A stretch of DNA of 64,000 bases from Diphasiastrum complanatum (Eukaryota; Streptophyta; Lycopodiopsida; Lycopodiales; Lycopodiaceae). How positions within the stretch are numbered: the first letter of the stretch is position 1; every line of letters begins with the position of its first letter. The notes beneath the pieces are model-generated. The model had not been told where the DNA came from and did not search any database. It saw only the letters and a list, made by a program, of their open reading frames with translations. The translations under genes and the position numbers were made by a program. Location of the stretch: positions 65,747,852-65,811,851 of the forward strand of contig CM055099.1 of assembly GCA_029204225.1 (NCBI GenBank), given 5' to 3'. Of this stretch, positions 32,229 through 44,350 are shown in pieces.

Positions 32229-33038
32229 GGCAGTGTATGATGTATACTAAAACACAAGAAAAAAAAAAAACAAATGTGTGTAATTAGAAATATTATTCAT
32301 ATATTGAGTAGTACAAAAACAAAACTTCACAAAAACAATATTACACTAACCCTCCAACCACGTCCATCAACAAATTCCCATTCTAATTCAGTCCCTTCTT
32401 CTCTGTTTTTGGATGCTTTTAGCATCGTATCAAAAACCCATTCACGAGAGCATTTTGAAAGTAAAGGCTCCAAAGGTTCATCGTTCTCCAATGCCCTCCT
32501 TCTTCTTCGATTGATATTTCTTCTTCGTTTCAATGTTATGTTTCTTTCCTTTTTGGCTTCTTCATACCTTTTGTCCACAATTATATAATCTGAACGTGTC
32601 AATTTTCTCTTTTAATTGAGGTGAAAGTCTCTTTTGCACACCATTTCCATGTGGTAATTCACCCTTAACACGTTCATCTTCTTCTTCAGATCACATTTTT
32701 GGACTTGCAGGATGCAATTGTGAGATTATTTCGGTGATATATCCATCTCGTGTGCACAGGTCCTGCAATTGATACTTCTTCGACCAAAAGCACTATAAGA
32801 TGAACTTGTATATCCAAAAAGGAAGTTGGAAAATCTCTTTCCAACAAACATACCTTTTCGATCATTTGGATTTTCATGGAATCCAATTCACTATTTTTTA
32901 TTTCTTTTGAGGAAATCCACCTGCAAGATTGATAGTACATTAGGTTGTTTAACACATAAAAATATTGAAATAACACATATTTATACAAGTGGCTAAAAAA
33001 ATATACAAACCTAATCACCGATGACAAATTGTAAAGCA

Positions 33039-33813
33039 TATAGAATAAGAATTGACGTAGCTAGTCTCGAAATGGATGCTCCGGGATATAAAGGAGAGTT
33101 TGCCTCCTTGCGAAATAGAGTCTCATCTTCATCCATCTCAAATTGTTCGTTATCTCCGTTTTCATTAGAAGATGCATGCATATCATCATTCTCATTTGTT
33201 TTAAAGTAAGATTCAAACATGTTGTGGATTGCTTCATCGTGTTGCACCTCATCATCATAATCATTAGAATCAAGTTGATTACTCTTTTTTTCAATTGTGT
33301 TTGCCTCTCCAATTTGTTTTATTCTTTGTTTTCTCATATCTATCAAAACTTGACGTTGATTGTAACTAAACACGAATGGATCAACTCCGTGGAATGGCAT
33401 TCGATTTATTGGCTACACACATGAAACAAATTCCATAAGTGACGTATATAGATTGACAAAGATTATAATACAAAACAATCATATAACAAACCTCAACGTC
33501 TTCCAAATTCGATGGTTGACCTTCTTCTTTTCGTCCAAACTACCACAAATGATTTTCAACAATGCATCTTTCACGCATCTTTTGTCCATCACACTTGAGG
33601 TATGTGCACCATATTTTATTTTGAAAATAATTTTTCTACGAGAAACAAAAATCAAGTACATGTCACTTTAGCACAATAGTTTAAATTATAAGAAAACATG
33701 CACGTTTATTACTTACCCTGTTAACTTGAGTAGTGTCTTCATCACTAGACTGATTTGAATGTAATTCATCTCGTTGTGATAATTTGCAAATATGCACAAG
33801 TACAAAACACAAA
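33039..33813 (-). pseudogene. CACTA transposase N-terminal piece, duplicate in the wrong place
   Basis: The frame reads MPFHGVDPFVFSYNQRQVLI, an acidic middle, then ETLFRKEANSPLYPGASISR, which corresponds to the TNP2 N-terminal PLYPGCTxxSxLxxxxxL motif. It is nearly identical to 34558-35353 but lies downstream of the central piece in transcription order. A shared flank of about 110 bp (32898-33016 and 33822-33930) marks the duplication unit and looks intronic, with a TTGCAG acceptor. Confidence 0.65.
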
Positions 33814-33939
33814 ACACATTTTTTTTGAGGAAATTCACCTGCAAGATTGATAGTACATTAGGTTGTTTAACACATAAAAATATTGAAATAACACATATTT
33901 ATACAAGTGGTTAAAAAAATATACAAACCTAATCGTAAA

Positions 33940-34315
33940 GCATATTTCGTACCTCATCGTTGAAGAGACCTCGAATAGAAAGTGGAAGTATGAATTGCAA
34001 CATCTTATGCCAATCATGCGATTTCAATCCACTTTATTTACCATCTTTGATAAATGATTTGCATAAAGAATGTGCATAGCCTGTTGGAGTTCTCATTCGT
34101 TTTATAACATGTTTAACATATGAGAGATGCCACGGCACGCTAGGTAGAATCTTATCTCCACCTTCGGTGTATTGAATCCAATAGTGTCTTTTCACATCGG
34201 CTGCTTGTAGATCTTTACGAGCTGCGGAGTTGTCTTTTATGCCAATGATGTGGTTCCATAAGGATTCACCGACTTTTTTGAATATGTGCATAGGATCCAA
34301 GAGATGGTTTATCAA
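33940..34315 (-). pseudogene. CACTA transposase central piece (Transposase_21, TNP2-like)
   Basis: The minus strand reads LDPMHIFKKVGESLWNHIIG, then MRTPTGYAHSLCKSFIKDGK, a stop at the next codon, and SGLKSHDWHKMLQFILPLSI followed by RGLFNDEVR. LDxMHxxKNV, RTPxGYxSSL and GLKSHDxHxxxQxxLPLxxRG are the defining blocks of TNP2 transposases. One in-frame stop lies between KDGK and SGLKSHD. Confidence 0.85.
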
Positions 34316-34557
34316 TAAATTCCTCCAATAGGGTAATCATCATCTTTCGTGTTTCTTTTCGTGTTTTAGGTATCACATTTTCTTTCGGAAGTATTTTATG
34401 CAACAACCTAAAAAAAAGAGCAATGTGAGTTGTTAGAAAAAGAAAAAAAAATTAACTTTGTGTAAATACGCTATAAAGTACAATATTTGTCTTATGCGTT
34501 AAGTACCCGAATAATGATGTCACACTATGATCACTCCATTTGTATGTTGCTTGAAGG

Positions 34558-35353
34558 TATAGAATAAGAATTGACGTAGCTAGTCTCAAAATGGATGCTC
34601 CGGGATATAAAGGAGTGTCTGCCTCCTTGCGAAATAGAGTCTCATCTTCATCCATCTCAAATTATTCTTGATCTCCGTTTTTATTAGAAGATGCATGCAT
34701 ATCATCATTCTCATTTGTTTCAAAGTAAGATTCAAGCATGTTGTGCATTGCTTCATCGTGTTGCACCTCATCATCATAATCATTAGAATCAAGTTGATTA
34801 CTCTTTTTTCCAATTGTGTTTGCCTCTCCAATTTGTTTCATTCTTTGTTTTCTCATATCTATCAAAACTTGACGTTGATTGTAACTAAACACGAATGGAT
34901 CAACTCCGTGGAATGGCATTCGATTTATTGGCTACACACATTAAACAAATTCCATAAGTGACGTATATAGATTGACAAAGATTATAATACAAAACAATCA
35001 TATAACAAACCTCAACGTCTTCCAAATTCAATGGTTGACCTTCTTCTTTTCGTCCAAACTACCACAAATGATTTTCAACAATGCGTCTTTCACGCATCTT
35101 TTGTCCATCACACTTGAGGTATGTGCACCATATTTTATTTTGAAAATAATTTTTCTACGAGAAACAATAATCAAGTACATGTCACTTTAGCACAATAGTT
35201 TAAATTATAATAACAAAGTCTTTATGAACAAGAAAACATGCATGTTTATTACATACCCTGTTAACTTGAGTAGTGTCTTCATCGCTAGACTGATTTGAAT
35301 GTAATTCATCTCGTTGTGATAATTTGCAAATATGCACAAGTACAAAACACAAA
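34558..35353 (-). pseudogene. CACTA transposase N-terminal piece, original position
   Basis: The same sequence as 33039-33813 with about 3 percent differences by eye, extended downstream into SILILYLQATYKWSDHSVTS (34655-34470). That is the natural continuation of the TNP2 N-terminal domain (xxWSDKSFxxLLxLL), so this copy is in the original context. An in-frame stop interrupts the acidic middle near 34662. Confidence 0.65.
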
Positions 35354-35616
35354 TAACATAAAATTATTGTATGATTATAATGTTTTTAATTTTTAGATAG
35401 TACTATTCTTATACGTTTTCGCTTATATGATTCTTTTGCATCTTGGTGCAGGCTCTAAATGCATATCTATCTCTTCTTTTGTTATCACAGATATGAAAGT
35501 CTCACTCCAATATGCATTAAAGTTCTATAGTCGATTTCCTTTTCTACTTCATTTCAATACATTAGGGTTTATTGTAAAGTATTGTATTTTATGAATGTAG
35601 TAATCATGTCGGGGTC

Positions 35617-35765
35617 ATCTCATCATGCTGATTGTCCTATCACATAATGATAGATTTGCTTTCCTGATCATGTTGATTGTCCTGTCACATAACAGATTTG
35701 TTTTATTGATCTCATCATGTTGGTTGTCTTGTCACATAATGATAGATTTGCTTCTTGATCATGAT
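35617..35765. repeat. three-unit minisatellite
   Basis: Three imperfect units of about 45-54 bp share CATCATGTTGATTGTCCTGT and CACATAATGATAGATTTGCT. It lies in the otherwise unassigned stretch 35354-35980 upstream of the CACTA coding pieces. Confidence 0.8.
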
Positions 35766-36389
35766 CTTAGCTTGTTACTTGTTATTATCTACTTAGTTGC
35801 AATCTTAGTGTTTAGTTTAGTTTTGTTGTAGTAATTTACTGTAATTTTTCATACAGTTTTCAATGTTTTTTACATGGTTAGTTATTGTACCACTGGTATT
35901 GATGGCCAGTGGAAGTGGTGGACAATGTGGTTGGCATGACCAGTTGTCTAGTTCTTTTGGGGGGGCGCACTTCTGAGGGTTATAAACTTTGAAACACTAT
36001 GATCAGTTATATATTGCTCAAAATTGATTCGACCTCATTGCGACACTTAACCGTCAATGTATCGCCGCAGCTGTATCGTCATGGCCGACAGTCTTAGATA
36101 GTTTGAATTGGATGTCGTACGGTGATGTTTACAAATAAGTAACGTGTGGCTATGGATCTAATGATGCCCAGCGATGAAAAAAGTGTCATCGAAAGACATT
36201 TATTTGTCGCAAAACCATAGGTAAGTTTGTCGTTTTCGTCGCTGATATGTCGCTATAAATGTCTCCGGATGACGGTCCAGTCGCGACACTTAAAAAAGAC
36301 AATAGCGACATTTATAGGGACATTTATACAAATCGTATCTGTCGCTAAAATAGTCATAAACATCGCTATAAATGTCGCTATGTGTGATT

Positions 36390-37487
36390 GGTGTCTCTCC
36401 CCTCAACTCGATCCACAAGAGGAACATACCTTGGCAGCTGAAGCACCTTCAATAAGGCATAGGATCACTCCAAATGTGCCTAGCAAGGATATCATGATCT
36501 CCCAAGAGTTTGCAAAGAAGTTTCAACCAAAGGAGCAAGGCGGATACATTCTTCCGAACCTCGACGGCTGCAAAACCCATAAAGAAGCAGTCAAACTCCT
36601 TGATCCACAACTAGCATGGCGCCATCAACTGTTTCAACAGAGCAGAACCTCCATGGATGACAGTATCTCGACACGCCAGTCTATATAATCATCAATTCCT
36701 ACTATTATCCAATATATTGTCGAGAGCCGTTTGTTGACATGAAGGTTAAAAACAAGATTTATTGGCCCAAGCTGACAAGTGTGAATACCGGCAACTAGGC
36801 AGACGACATGATCACAAATTGTCGTGTCTTCTACCAGCAACATCATGGCAACCCCGATCATGATGTGCGATATTTTGAGAACAACTGAGGCCTGGTGGCA
36901 TCTTTGGCAGAGTTGCAAGGTTATTGGGATCAGGGACTCCCATTTATTACAGGGCAGCTCTCACTTCGGCGCTCCATGTTGATATGGTTGAGCTATGGAA
37001 AACCCATGACTTTCTACAGGGCATGCTCCATTACTATACCCGGAGGCCCTTCCTTGACAAATTACATTGGCAAATGATGGAAGAGATCAACAAGAACATC
37101 TGTCAAACTCGTCAACAACAATCCCACCTCCAAGGAACCCCAACAGATCCGGGACGAAAAAAGCTTCGATTGGTGTGTGTTGATTTGTTTTCATCCCTCA
37201 ATTCTATTTATGATTCCATGGAGTTCTATTTTTTATTTGTGTTTTATGGCTATATCAACATGAATGCTATGTCATTTTCTTGATTGTGGCTTTAGTTTCA
37301 TTATTATGGCTATTTGATTGGGTTTGGCACATGACACTACCAGAATCTATGTGGAAGAATGGCATCGCTGGAAAGAACTTGTTAGTGCACAATGCTTCCC
37401 AAATGATTCTGCATTGCCCTGAAACAATGTCGAATAATGCAAAAAGACAAAGGTTCCCTTAGAAATCCGTTGGCGCCCTTCAGAAAT
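36390..37487 (+). pseudogene. unknown degenerate coding region, possibly Ty3/gypsy-derived
   Basis: The plus strand has a 100-residue open part (SPQLDPQEEHTLAAEAPSIR, then EFAKKFQPKEQGGYILPNLD). Shorter pieces follow, including NCRVFYQQHHGNPDHDVRYF, which loosely resembles the Cys/His text of some gypsy gag-protease regions, and IYWPKLTS. Stops break it. The region ends at the copia-2 insertion site GCATC, and 44351-44480 (LGLRNMTATPKMV, AFKERIRRYFESNL) looks like its continuation. Identity uncertain. Confidence 0.35.
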
Positions 37488-37492
37488 GCATC
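37488..37492. repeat. target-site duplication GCATC, left (copia 2 complex)
   Basis: GCATC precedes the leftmost LTR (37493) and again follows the rightmost LTR (44351-44355). The middle LTR at 38366 is preceded by CTCAA, so the outer pair defines the insertion. Confidence 0.85.
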
Positions 37493-38151
37493 TGTGAAAA
37501 GTACAGTACTAAGGACCATAAATGGATCTTTGAATGATCCACAAGGTGATTGTATGCTTGTTAAACAATCTATCAGAAACTAGTCATCAGAAGACAAGAT
37601 CTAGTTTAGCAGCTTGATAGGAAACAAGTAGAGACAATCAAAGCATTGATCAAATAGTCTAATCCAACTCCACACGTGTGGAAATAAGGCTGTAGTACGG
37701 CCTGTAGATAGTGTTTACAAAGTGCCAAAGCTAGGTTTCATTGGAAAAATAGAGTAATCACCATACAATGAGAGGAAACTTGAGTTTCTCCTTGAGGCTC
37801 CAAAAAGTTTCTATCTTCTCACTATGGAGAATGGAAATACATAGTAAAACACACTTCCTTTACAAAGTTAGGTGAAAATCCAGCATGTAATAAGGAAGTA
37901 GACTCCACTTTCTTGCCCTAATGTGAAAACCCTAGCCTAGATCCAAGAGTCATGCTTGGTAGGTGCATGGTAGGTACAAATCTCATCATAAATCATGGTC
38001 TAGATCCTACAAAGTAGGAATCACTACCAAATAGACACAACCACTCCTCTTGACTCGTGGTAACCTACTTTAGGTGTGTATGTACAAGTGGCACTTTGGC
38101 CATTCAAGTAACCAACATGGCTAGATTTGCAAATATACGCAATTTTTCACA
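37493..38151 (-). repeat. copia 2 complex, LTR-1 (chimeric)
   Basis: Same length (659 bp) and same chimeric junction as the LTR at 14473-15131, in reverse orientation. It carries CACACGTGTG at 37671-37680 and GTAGTACGGCCTGTAG just after. Confidence 0.85.
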
Positions 38152-38365
38152 AAGAATGCATGTACTATACATATTTGCATATCACTTTAGATGTTGACAT
38201 TTGACTTATTATCTTTTACAAACATTTGGGCAAAGGATGGTTGTAACTATATTTGATAGAAATAATATCACTCTCGCTACCTTTACCCCTTCTGTTTCTG
38301 ATGCTTCTTTATCACCACACCCTTTAGTTTTTACTGATGATCTTGATGAGGATAGTGCCTCTCAA
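38152..38365 (-). other. insert between LTR-1 and LTR-2, including a SET-like tail
   Basis: 38152-38260 is the downstream flank and tail of the SET-like fragment (matches 16383-16490). 38261-38365 is an open plus-strand piece (TLATFTPSVSDASLSPHPLV, FTDDLDEDSASQ) of unknown origin. Its presence inside a target-duplication-bounded element requires recombination rather than simple insertion. Confidence 0.6.
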
Positions 38366-39055
38366 TGTGAAAAGTACAGTACTAAGGACCATAAATGGAT
38401 CTTTGAATGATCCACAAGGTGATTGTATGCTTGCTAAACAATCTATCAGAAACTAGTCATCAGAAAACAAGATCTAGTTTAGCAGCTTGATAGGAAACAA
38501 GTAGAGACAATCAAAGCATTGATCAAATAGTCTAATCCAACTCCACATGTGTGGAAATAAGGCTGTAGTACGGCCTGTAGACAGTGTTTACAAAGTGCCA
38601 AATCTGGGTTTCATTGAAAAATAGAGTAATCACCATACAATGAGAGGAAACTCGAGTTTCTCCTTGAGGCTCCAAAAAGTTTCTATCTTCTCACTATGGA
38701 GAATGGAAATACATAGTAAAACACACTTCCTTTACAAAGTTAGGTGAAAATCTAGCATGTAATAAGGAAGTAGACTCCACTTTCTTGCCCTAATGTGAAA
38801 ACCCTAGCCTAGATCCAAGAGTCATGCTTGGTAGGTGCATGGTAGGTACAAATCTCATCATAAATCATGGTCTAGATCATACAAAGTAGGAATCACTACC
38901 AAATAGACACAACCACTCCTCTTGACTCGTGGTAACCTACTTTAGGTGTGTATGTACAAGTGGCACTTTGGCCAATCAAGTAACCAACAAACAATATTGA
39001 CAAAATGTACAATATTCTACATGGCTAGATTTGCCAATGTAGGCAATTTTTCACA
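38366..39055 (-). repeat. copia 2 LTR-2 (3' LTR of the coding body)
   Basis: 690 bp, TGTGAAAAG to TTTTCACA. The polypurine tract abuts it at 39056. Its G-box is mutated (CCACATGTGTGG near 38543). Confidence 0.92.
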
Positions 39056-39952
39056 CTCCTCCTCAAATCTAGCCTTGGAGATCACAATGCTTTTATCACT
39101 AACTCCAATTGAAGATCTAAGCTTGACAAATGAATCTTTAGGTAAAGGTTTAGTAAACAAATCAGCCAAGCAACTTGATGATGGCACATGTTGGAGCTTG
39201 ATCTCTTTAGCTTGCACTTTTTTCCTCACGAAATGATGAGCAATTTCGATGTGTTTGCTCCTTGCATGGAATGTAGGATTAGTTGCAAGTGATTGGGCTG
39301 ATTGGTTGTCACAATAGATGATAGGGATCTCCTCCTCCATGACATGAAGCTCCACCAATAGCCTTTTGAGCCACAAGACCTCCATGCATGTTGATGTCAA
39401 GGCCTTGTATTCGGATTCTGTGGAAGATAGGGAGATGGTATCTTGCTTTTTAGAAAGCCATGATACTACTCCATCACATAGAAAGGTGGCAAAGGCACTT
39501 GTTGATCTTCTATCCACTTTGTCACCTTCAAAATCCGAGTCACTATAGGCTCTTAAGCCAAGATTAGTTCCTCTATACAAAATAACAAAATTCTTAGTGA
39601 ATGAAATGTATCTAAGAACTCTTTTGGCCATCTTCCAATGTGAAACTAGAGGACTTTGCATGAATTGGCTTAACTCTCCAACACTATAACTAAGATCAGG
39701 TCTAGTTATAGTTAAATAGATCAAGGAGCCAATAAGCCTTCTATATAATGTGATGTCCTCAAAGGATGCTTCATCACAGCCAATAGATGCTTTTACATGT
39801 TGCTCCATTGGTGTCTCAATGCCTTTACAATTCTTCATTCCAAATCTATCTAGGATGGATGTAGCATATTTAGATTGACAAATGAAGCTAAAATCACATC
39901 CTCTAATAACATCTATTCCAAGAATAAAGCTCAATAGGCCGAGATCTACCAT
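39017..39952 (-). pseudogene. copia 2 polyprotein, C-terminal part (RT end and RNase H)
   Basis: A 311-residue frame continues the polyprotein after a single-base frame change. It reads from MVDLGLLSFILGIDVIRG (end of RT) through YRRLIGSLIYLTITRPDLSY to RNase H (AYSDSDFEGD, ESEYKALT, CDNQSAQSLA, ADLFTKPLP). The stop lies 38 bp inside the 3' LTR, so the last 13 or so residues are LTR-encoded. Lone start codon use is unlikely; this is the tail of the frame at 39946-43047. Confidence 0.88.
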
Positions 39953-42900
39953 CTTAAACTTTTTGCTAAAGCGATTTTTACATCTCTAATTCCATCTAGA
40001 TCATTACCACTCAAGATAATGTCATCTACATACAAAACAAGAATAATGATCATGCCATCATGAAAACTTATATACAATGATGGATCATAGGCACTCATTA
40101 CAAAATTGATGGAAATGAGAAAAGAGTTTAGCCTAGAGTACCATGCTCTAGGTGCTTGCTTGAGCCCATAAAGGCTCTTCTTCAAAAAACACACCTTTCC
40201 TTCATGCTTTGCCTTGATGAAGCCCTCGGGTTGCCTCATGTAGATCTCTTCCTCCAAATAACCATTGAGGAATGCATTTGTGAAGTCAAGTTGGAATAGC
40301 TCCCAATTGAAGGTTGTAGCAAGACTAATAATCAACCTGATAGTAACAAGCTTAGCCACAGGAGCAAAAGTCTCATCATAGTCAATGCCTTTGGTTTGTA
40401 AAAAACCTTTGGCAACAAGCCTAGCTTTATGCTTGCCTATTGATCCATCTTGATTATACTTCAATCTAAACACCCACTTGTAATCAAGAGGTTTCTTCCC
40501 TTGAGGAAGATCCACAAGATCCCAAGTATGATTCTCAAAAAGAGCATCATACTCTACTTGCATAGCATCCATCCAACTTTTAGACTTACAAGCATCTTCG
40601 TAGCATGTTGGCTCATCTAACATTGAAGTAAGAAAGATGTAAGATGCGAAAGATGATGAGCCTTCCCTTTGATCACCTTGACCATCATAGGTGAGCCTCA
40701 ATGGCTCGGATCTTGCCCTTGTAGATCTTCTTGGAGTTCTTGGAGTTCTTGGAGTTCTTGCATCTTGAGGTGGATCCTCAAGTTCTTCTTCACTTGGAAG
40801 CTCCTCCTCCATCCTAGCATGATCCTTGGCATCAAGATGATTAGTAGCATTATCATCCAAATCACAAGCATGTCCTTCATCAAAAATAACATCCCTACTC
40901 ACTATCACCTTGCTAGTGATGGGATTGAAGACTCTATAACCTTTGCTATTCTCACCATATCCCACAAAGATGCCTTTGATGGATGTTGCATCATCCTTCC
41001 TTCTCTTATCCAAGGATTGGTGTACATAGCAAGTGGATCCAAAAACTTTGAGATCTTTGAGATTGGACTTCTCTCCAAATAGAGCTTCAAATGGTGTGAT
41101 TCCTCCAATGGCTTGGTTTGGCAATCTATTGCACAAATAGTTAGCACAAGTTATTGCTTCACCCCAAAATGGTTGGGATAGAGAAGCATCTATCCTTAAG
41201 GCCTTAGCACACTCACAAAGAGATCTATTTCTTCTCTCACTCACTCCATTTTGTTGAGGGGTGTATGGACATGACAACTCCCTCTTTATGCCATTAGAAA
41301 TACAAAAGTCAATCAACCTATTGGAGACATATTCACCTCCATTATCACTCCTTAATACCTTAATCTTGGTACTAAGTTGATTTTCTACCAAAGTCTTGAA
41401 CTTTACAAAAGAATCAAACACCATTGATTTGCTAGACAAGAGGTACATCCAACAAAATCTAGAATAGCCATCAATGAAGATTACATAGTACTTGGCACCA
41501 CCATTAGACTCATGTGAAAAACTATGAACATCCGAATGGATGAATTCAAGAGGAGAGTTTGATCTTGATGTAGATCTTGAGAAGGGTAGCTTGTGAGCCT
41601 TTGAGAGGCTGCATGCTTCACATCTCTTCCCACACTTTGACAAATGCTTGGGGAGTCCAACTGCAAGCTCCTTTGTAGCCATAGATTCCATGGCTTTGTA
41701 GTTGGGGTGGCCCAACCTTTTGTGCCACAGTTCCACCTTTGATAGCTCCACCTTTGCCAAGTTAACACTCTCCACTGCAATATTAGCATCAAGCTTAAAC
41801 AATCTACCTTGCTTAAAGCCTTTGGCTATACATTCATCATTTCTAAGGATGGAACAAAATCCATGCTTAAATTGTACATCTAGGCCATTATCCATTAACT
41901 GGCCAACACTAAGCAAATTCTTGGTTAACTTAGGAACATAAAGAACATTATCTAGATTCATCCTTTTGGATGATCCCACATACAAGGGAATTGTTCCTAT
42001 TCCACTTATCTTACATTCTTGACTACTTGCAGTATAGATTGATCTATGTAAGTCATTGTAAGAAAGTAAGGTGGAGAATATGTCCTTTTGATATGTCATG
42101 TGGGAACTTGCCCCACTATCAATCCACCAAGAATCATTGGTGTTGCTCTTGGATGATGGTGGTTTGTTGGAAACCATCAAGGATGACTCTTCATCCTCTT
42201 CTTCCTCCTGATGTGCAATGTTGCTTTGTTTGCTCTCTTGTGCCTTCTTCTTCTTGAGACATTCTGATGCAAAATGTCCTTTCTTTCCACAAAAAAAACA
42301 TTTGTACTTGGACTTGTCTTTGATCTTGCCCTTTGAGCTTGAAGCCTCATCCTCCTCCTTGGTCTCCTTGAAGTGATTCTTCTTGCCATTGGTCTTCTTC
42401 TTGCTTTTGAATGAGAAATTAGCTTTCTCATCACCATCCTGCAGAGAAACAGCATTCATTCTTGCATTGGTATGCAACATCCTACACTCTTCAGCTACTA
42501 ATACACTGTGTAGCTTTTCTATAGTAGGCAAAGTGTCTTGGATTGCAAAGCTTTGGACCAAATTTGTAAAGCCACTCCCTAGACCATTTAGGACAATCTG
42601 AACAAGCTCACTATCTTGAATCTTCTCTCCAATGGAAGCTAACTCCCTATTAAGAGACTTAATTCTTAGCACATAATCTTGTGCATTCTCATCACTCCTC
42701 TTCATGCTTTGTAGAATCTGATTCCTGAGCATGAGAACCCTCGAAGTGTTACTAGACTCATAGATAGATTTTAAAGATTCCCAAGCCTCTTTAGCACTCT
42801 TACATGATGATACTTCCCTTAAAAGATCATTGCTTACATTCATCTTAATACAGTGAAGTGCAAGCCTAGACCTCTTCTTGTATCTCACTAATTCCTGTGC

Positions 42901-43047
42901 ACCTAGAGGTTCATCTTCATCATCTATTAGAAACTCATAAAGATCCTGGAGCACCATTAGTGACCCCATCCTCACTTTCCAAATAGCATAATTGGTAGAA
43001 TTTAACCTCTCACTAGTTTCTAGAAGGTAGGCTCCCACTGATCCCAT
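39946..43047 (-). pseudogene. gag-pol: copia 2 Gag-Pol polyprotein, frameshifted just after YVDD
   Basis: A 1033-residue frame. Gag begins with NYAIWKVRMGSL (about 19-30). The zinc knuckle CFFCGKKGHFASEC is at about 250-263 and the protease WWIDSGAS at about 307-314. The integrase has HKRLGHPN, SDVHS, FIDGYSRFCW (one catalytic-region aspartate reads G) and TPQQNGVSERRNR. Reverse transcriptase reaches YVDD at about 1006. The frame ends 24 residues later at a run of five A residues where six would keep the frame; the rest is read at 39952-39017. An A-run indel fits either true decay or a sequencing/assembly error. Leader 43048-43648 separates the ATG from the primer-binding site. Confidence 0.9.
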
Positions 43048-43648
43048 CTTACTAGCAAGATTCTACACACAAGATATAGATTTGTTTGGACCTGAAACTC
43101 ACAAAGGTTTCTAACTTGCAGTGTTTCACTCAAATGTTGACTTCTAATCCAACAGATGGATTTGTAATCACAGTTCTATCACTCCCTCACAAGCTGGAAT
43201 GAAGATAAGATGAGATGAAAACTACACTCAAGCAAATCTTGCCAATCTTGGCTATTCTTGGACAAAAACTGACTCTATCTCTCTCATTCACTTTGATGTA
43301 CTTTCAAGACCTGGTTTCCACTTTAAGAAGGTCTGAAATCAGCCTAGATTTTCATGAAAAACAAATTCAAAACTAATCAATGGCAAGTGATCTTGGTAGC
43401 TTATCCTAGGATTTGCACCAAAAATTACATCAAACTGACACCATATGAATTTTCTATGATCCAATGAATATGGGTTATTAAATGCTGGTTCAGAGATGCC
43501 CACACGTGTGTTTAATCCTGAAAAAGTTTGGGATCAAATCCCCTCACCAAAACCTGGATACCAGCTCGCCCTTCCAATACTAGCTTTTTACACCAAAACC
43601 TGCTAAAACTGGATTAGATTCAAACACAGATCAATGGCCTTGTACTTG

Positions 43649-43660
43649 GCTCTGATACCA
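43649..43660 (-). promoter_or_regulatory. copia 2 primer-binding site (tRNA-iMet)
   Basis: Minus strand TGGTATCAGAGC, directly against LTR-3. Confidence 0.93.
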
Positions 43661-44350
43661 TGTGAAAAGTACAGTACTAAGGACATAAATGGATCTTTGA
43701 ATGATCCACAAGGTGATTGTATGCTTGTTAAACAATCTATCAGAAACTAGTCATCAGAAAACAAGATCTAGTTTAGCAGCTTGATAGGAAACAAGTAGAG
43801 ACAATCAAAGCATTGATCAAATAGTCTAATCCAACTCTACACGTGTGGAAATAAGGCTGTAGTACGGCCTGTAGACAGTGTTTACAAAGTGCCAAAGCTG
43901 GGTTTCATTGGAAAAATAGAGTAATCACCATACAATGAGAGGAAACTCGTGTTTCTCCTTGAGGCTCCAAAAAGTTTCTATCTTCTCACTATGGAAAATG
44001 GAAATACATAGTAAAACACACTTCCTTTACAAAGTTAGGTGAAAATCCAGCATTTAATAAGGAAGTAGACTCCACTTTCTTGCCCTAATGTGAAAACCCT
44101 AGCCTAGATCCAAGAGTCATGCTTGGTAGGTGCATGGTAGGTACAAATCTCATCATAAATCATGGTCTAGATCCTACAAAGTAGGAATCACTACCAAATA
44201 GACACAACCACTCCTCTTGACTCGTGGTAACCTACTTTAGGTGTGTATGTACAAGTGGCACTTTGGCCATTCAAGTAACCAACAAACAATATTGACAAAA
44301 TGTACAATATTCTACATGGCTAGATTTGCCAATGTAGGCAATTTTTCACA
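43661..44350 (-). repeat. copia 2 LTR-3 (5' LTR on the minus strand)
   Basis: 690 bp. Contains ACACGTGT at 43839-43846 and the GTAGTACGGCCTG block. It is followed by GCATC (44351-44355), the right target duplication. Confidence 0.92.

Larger units (their letters stand above)
31373..36390 (-). mobile_element. CACTA (En/Spm) DNA transposon, rearranged and broken
   Basis: Minus-strand coding pieces match a plant TNP2-type transposase and its C-terminal region. The order in transcription is an N-terminal piece (35353-34558), a central transposase piece (34315-33940), a second N-terminal piece (33813-33039) and a C-terminal piece (32228-31373). The upstream end (about 35980-36390) is rich in GTCGCTA/TAGCGAC words, typical of CACTA subterminal repeats. 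CACTA transposases cut and paste DNA by binding such repeats. The terminal CACTA motif itself was not found at either end, and internal duplication plus stops make it dead. Confidence 0.7.
37493..44350 (-). mobile_element. Ty1/copia retrotransposon 2, a complex with three LTRs
   Basis: The complex is bounded by a 5-bp target duplication (GCATC). It contains LTR-1 (37493-38151, 659 bp, chimeric), a 214-bp insert (38152-38365), LTR-2 (38366-39055), an internal coding region (39056-43648), and LTR-3 (43661-44350). LTR-2 and LTR-3 are both 690 bp and differ at about 12 places. The primer-binding site is at 43649-43660 and the polypurine tract (plus CTCCTCCTC) starts at 39056. LTR-1 plus the insert match 14.35-15.13 kb in reverse orientation. 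Ectopic recombination between two elements is the simplest origin. Confidence 0.88.

Noticed and set aside
34558-35353. CRISPR-like or satellite interpretation of the repeated 33.0-33.8 and 34.6-35.4 kb blocks
   Set aside because: There are only two copies, they encode the CACTA transposase N-terminus, and the context is plant nuclear DNA.
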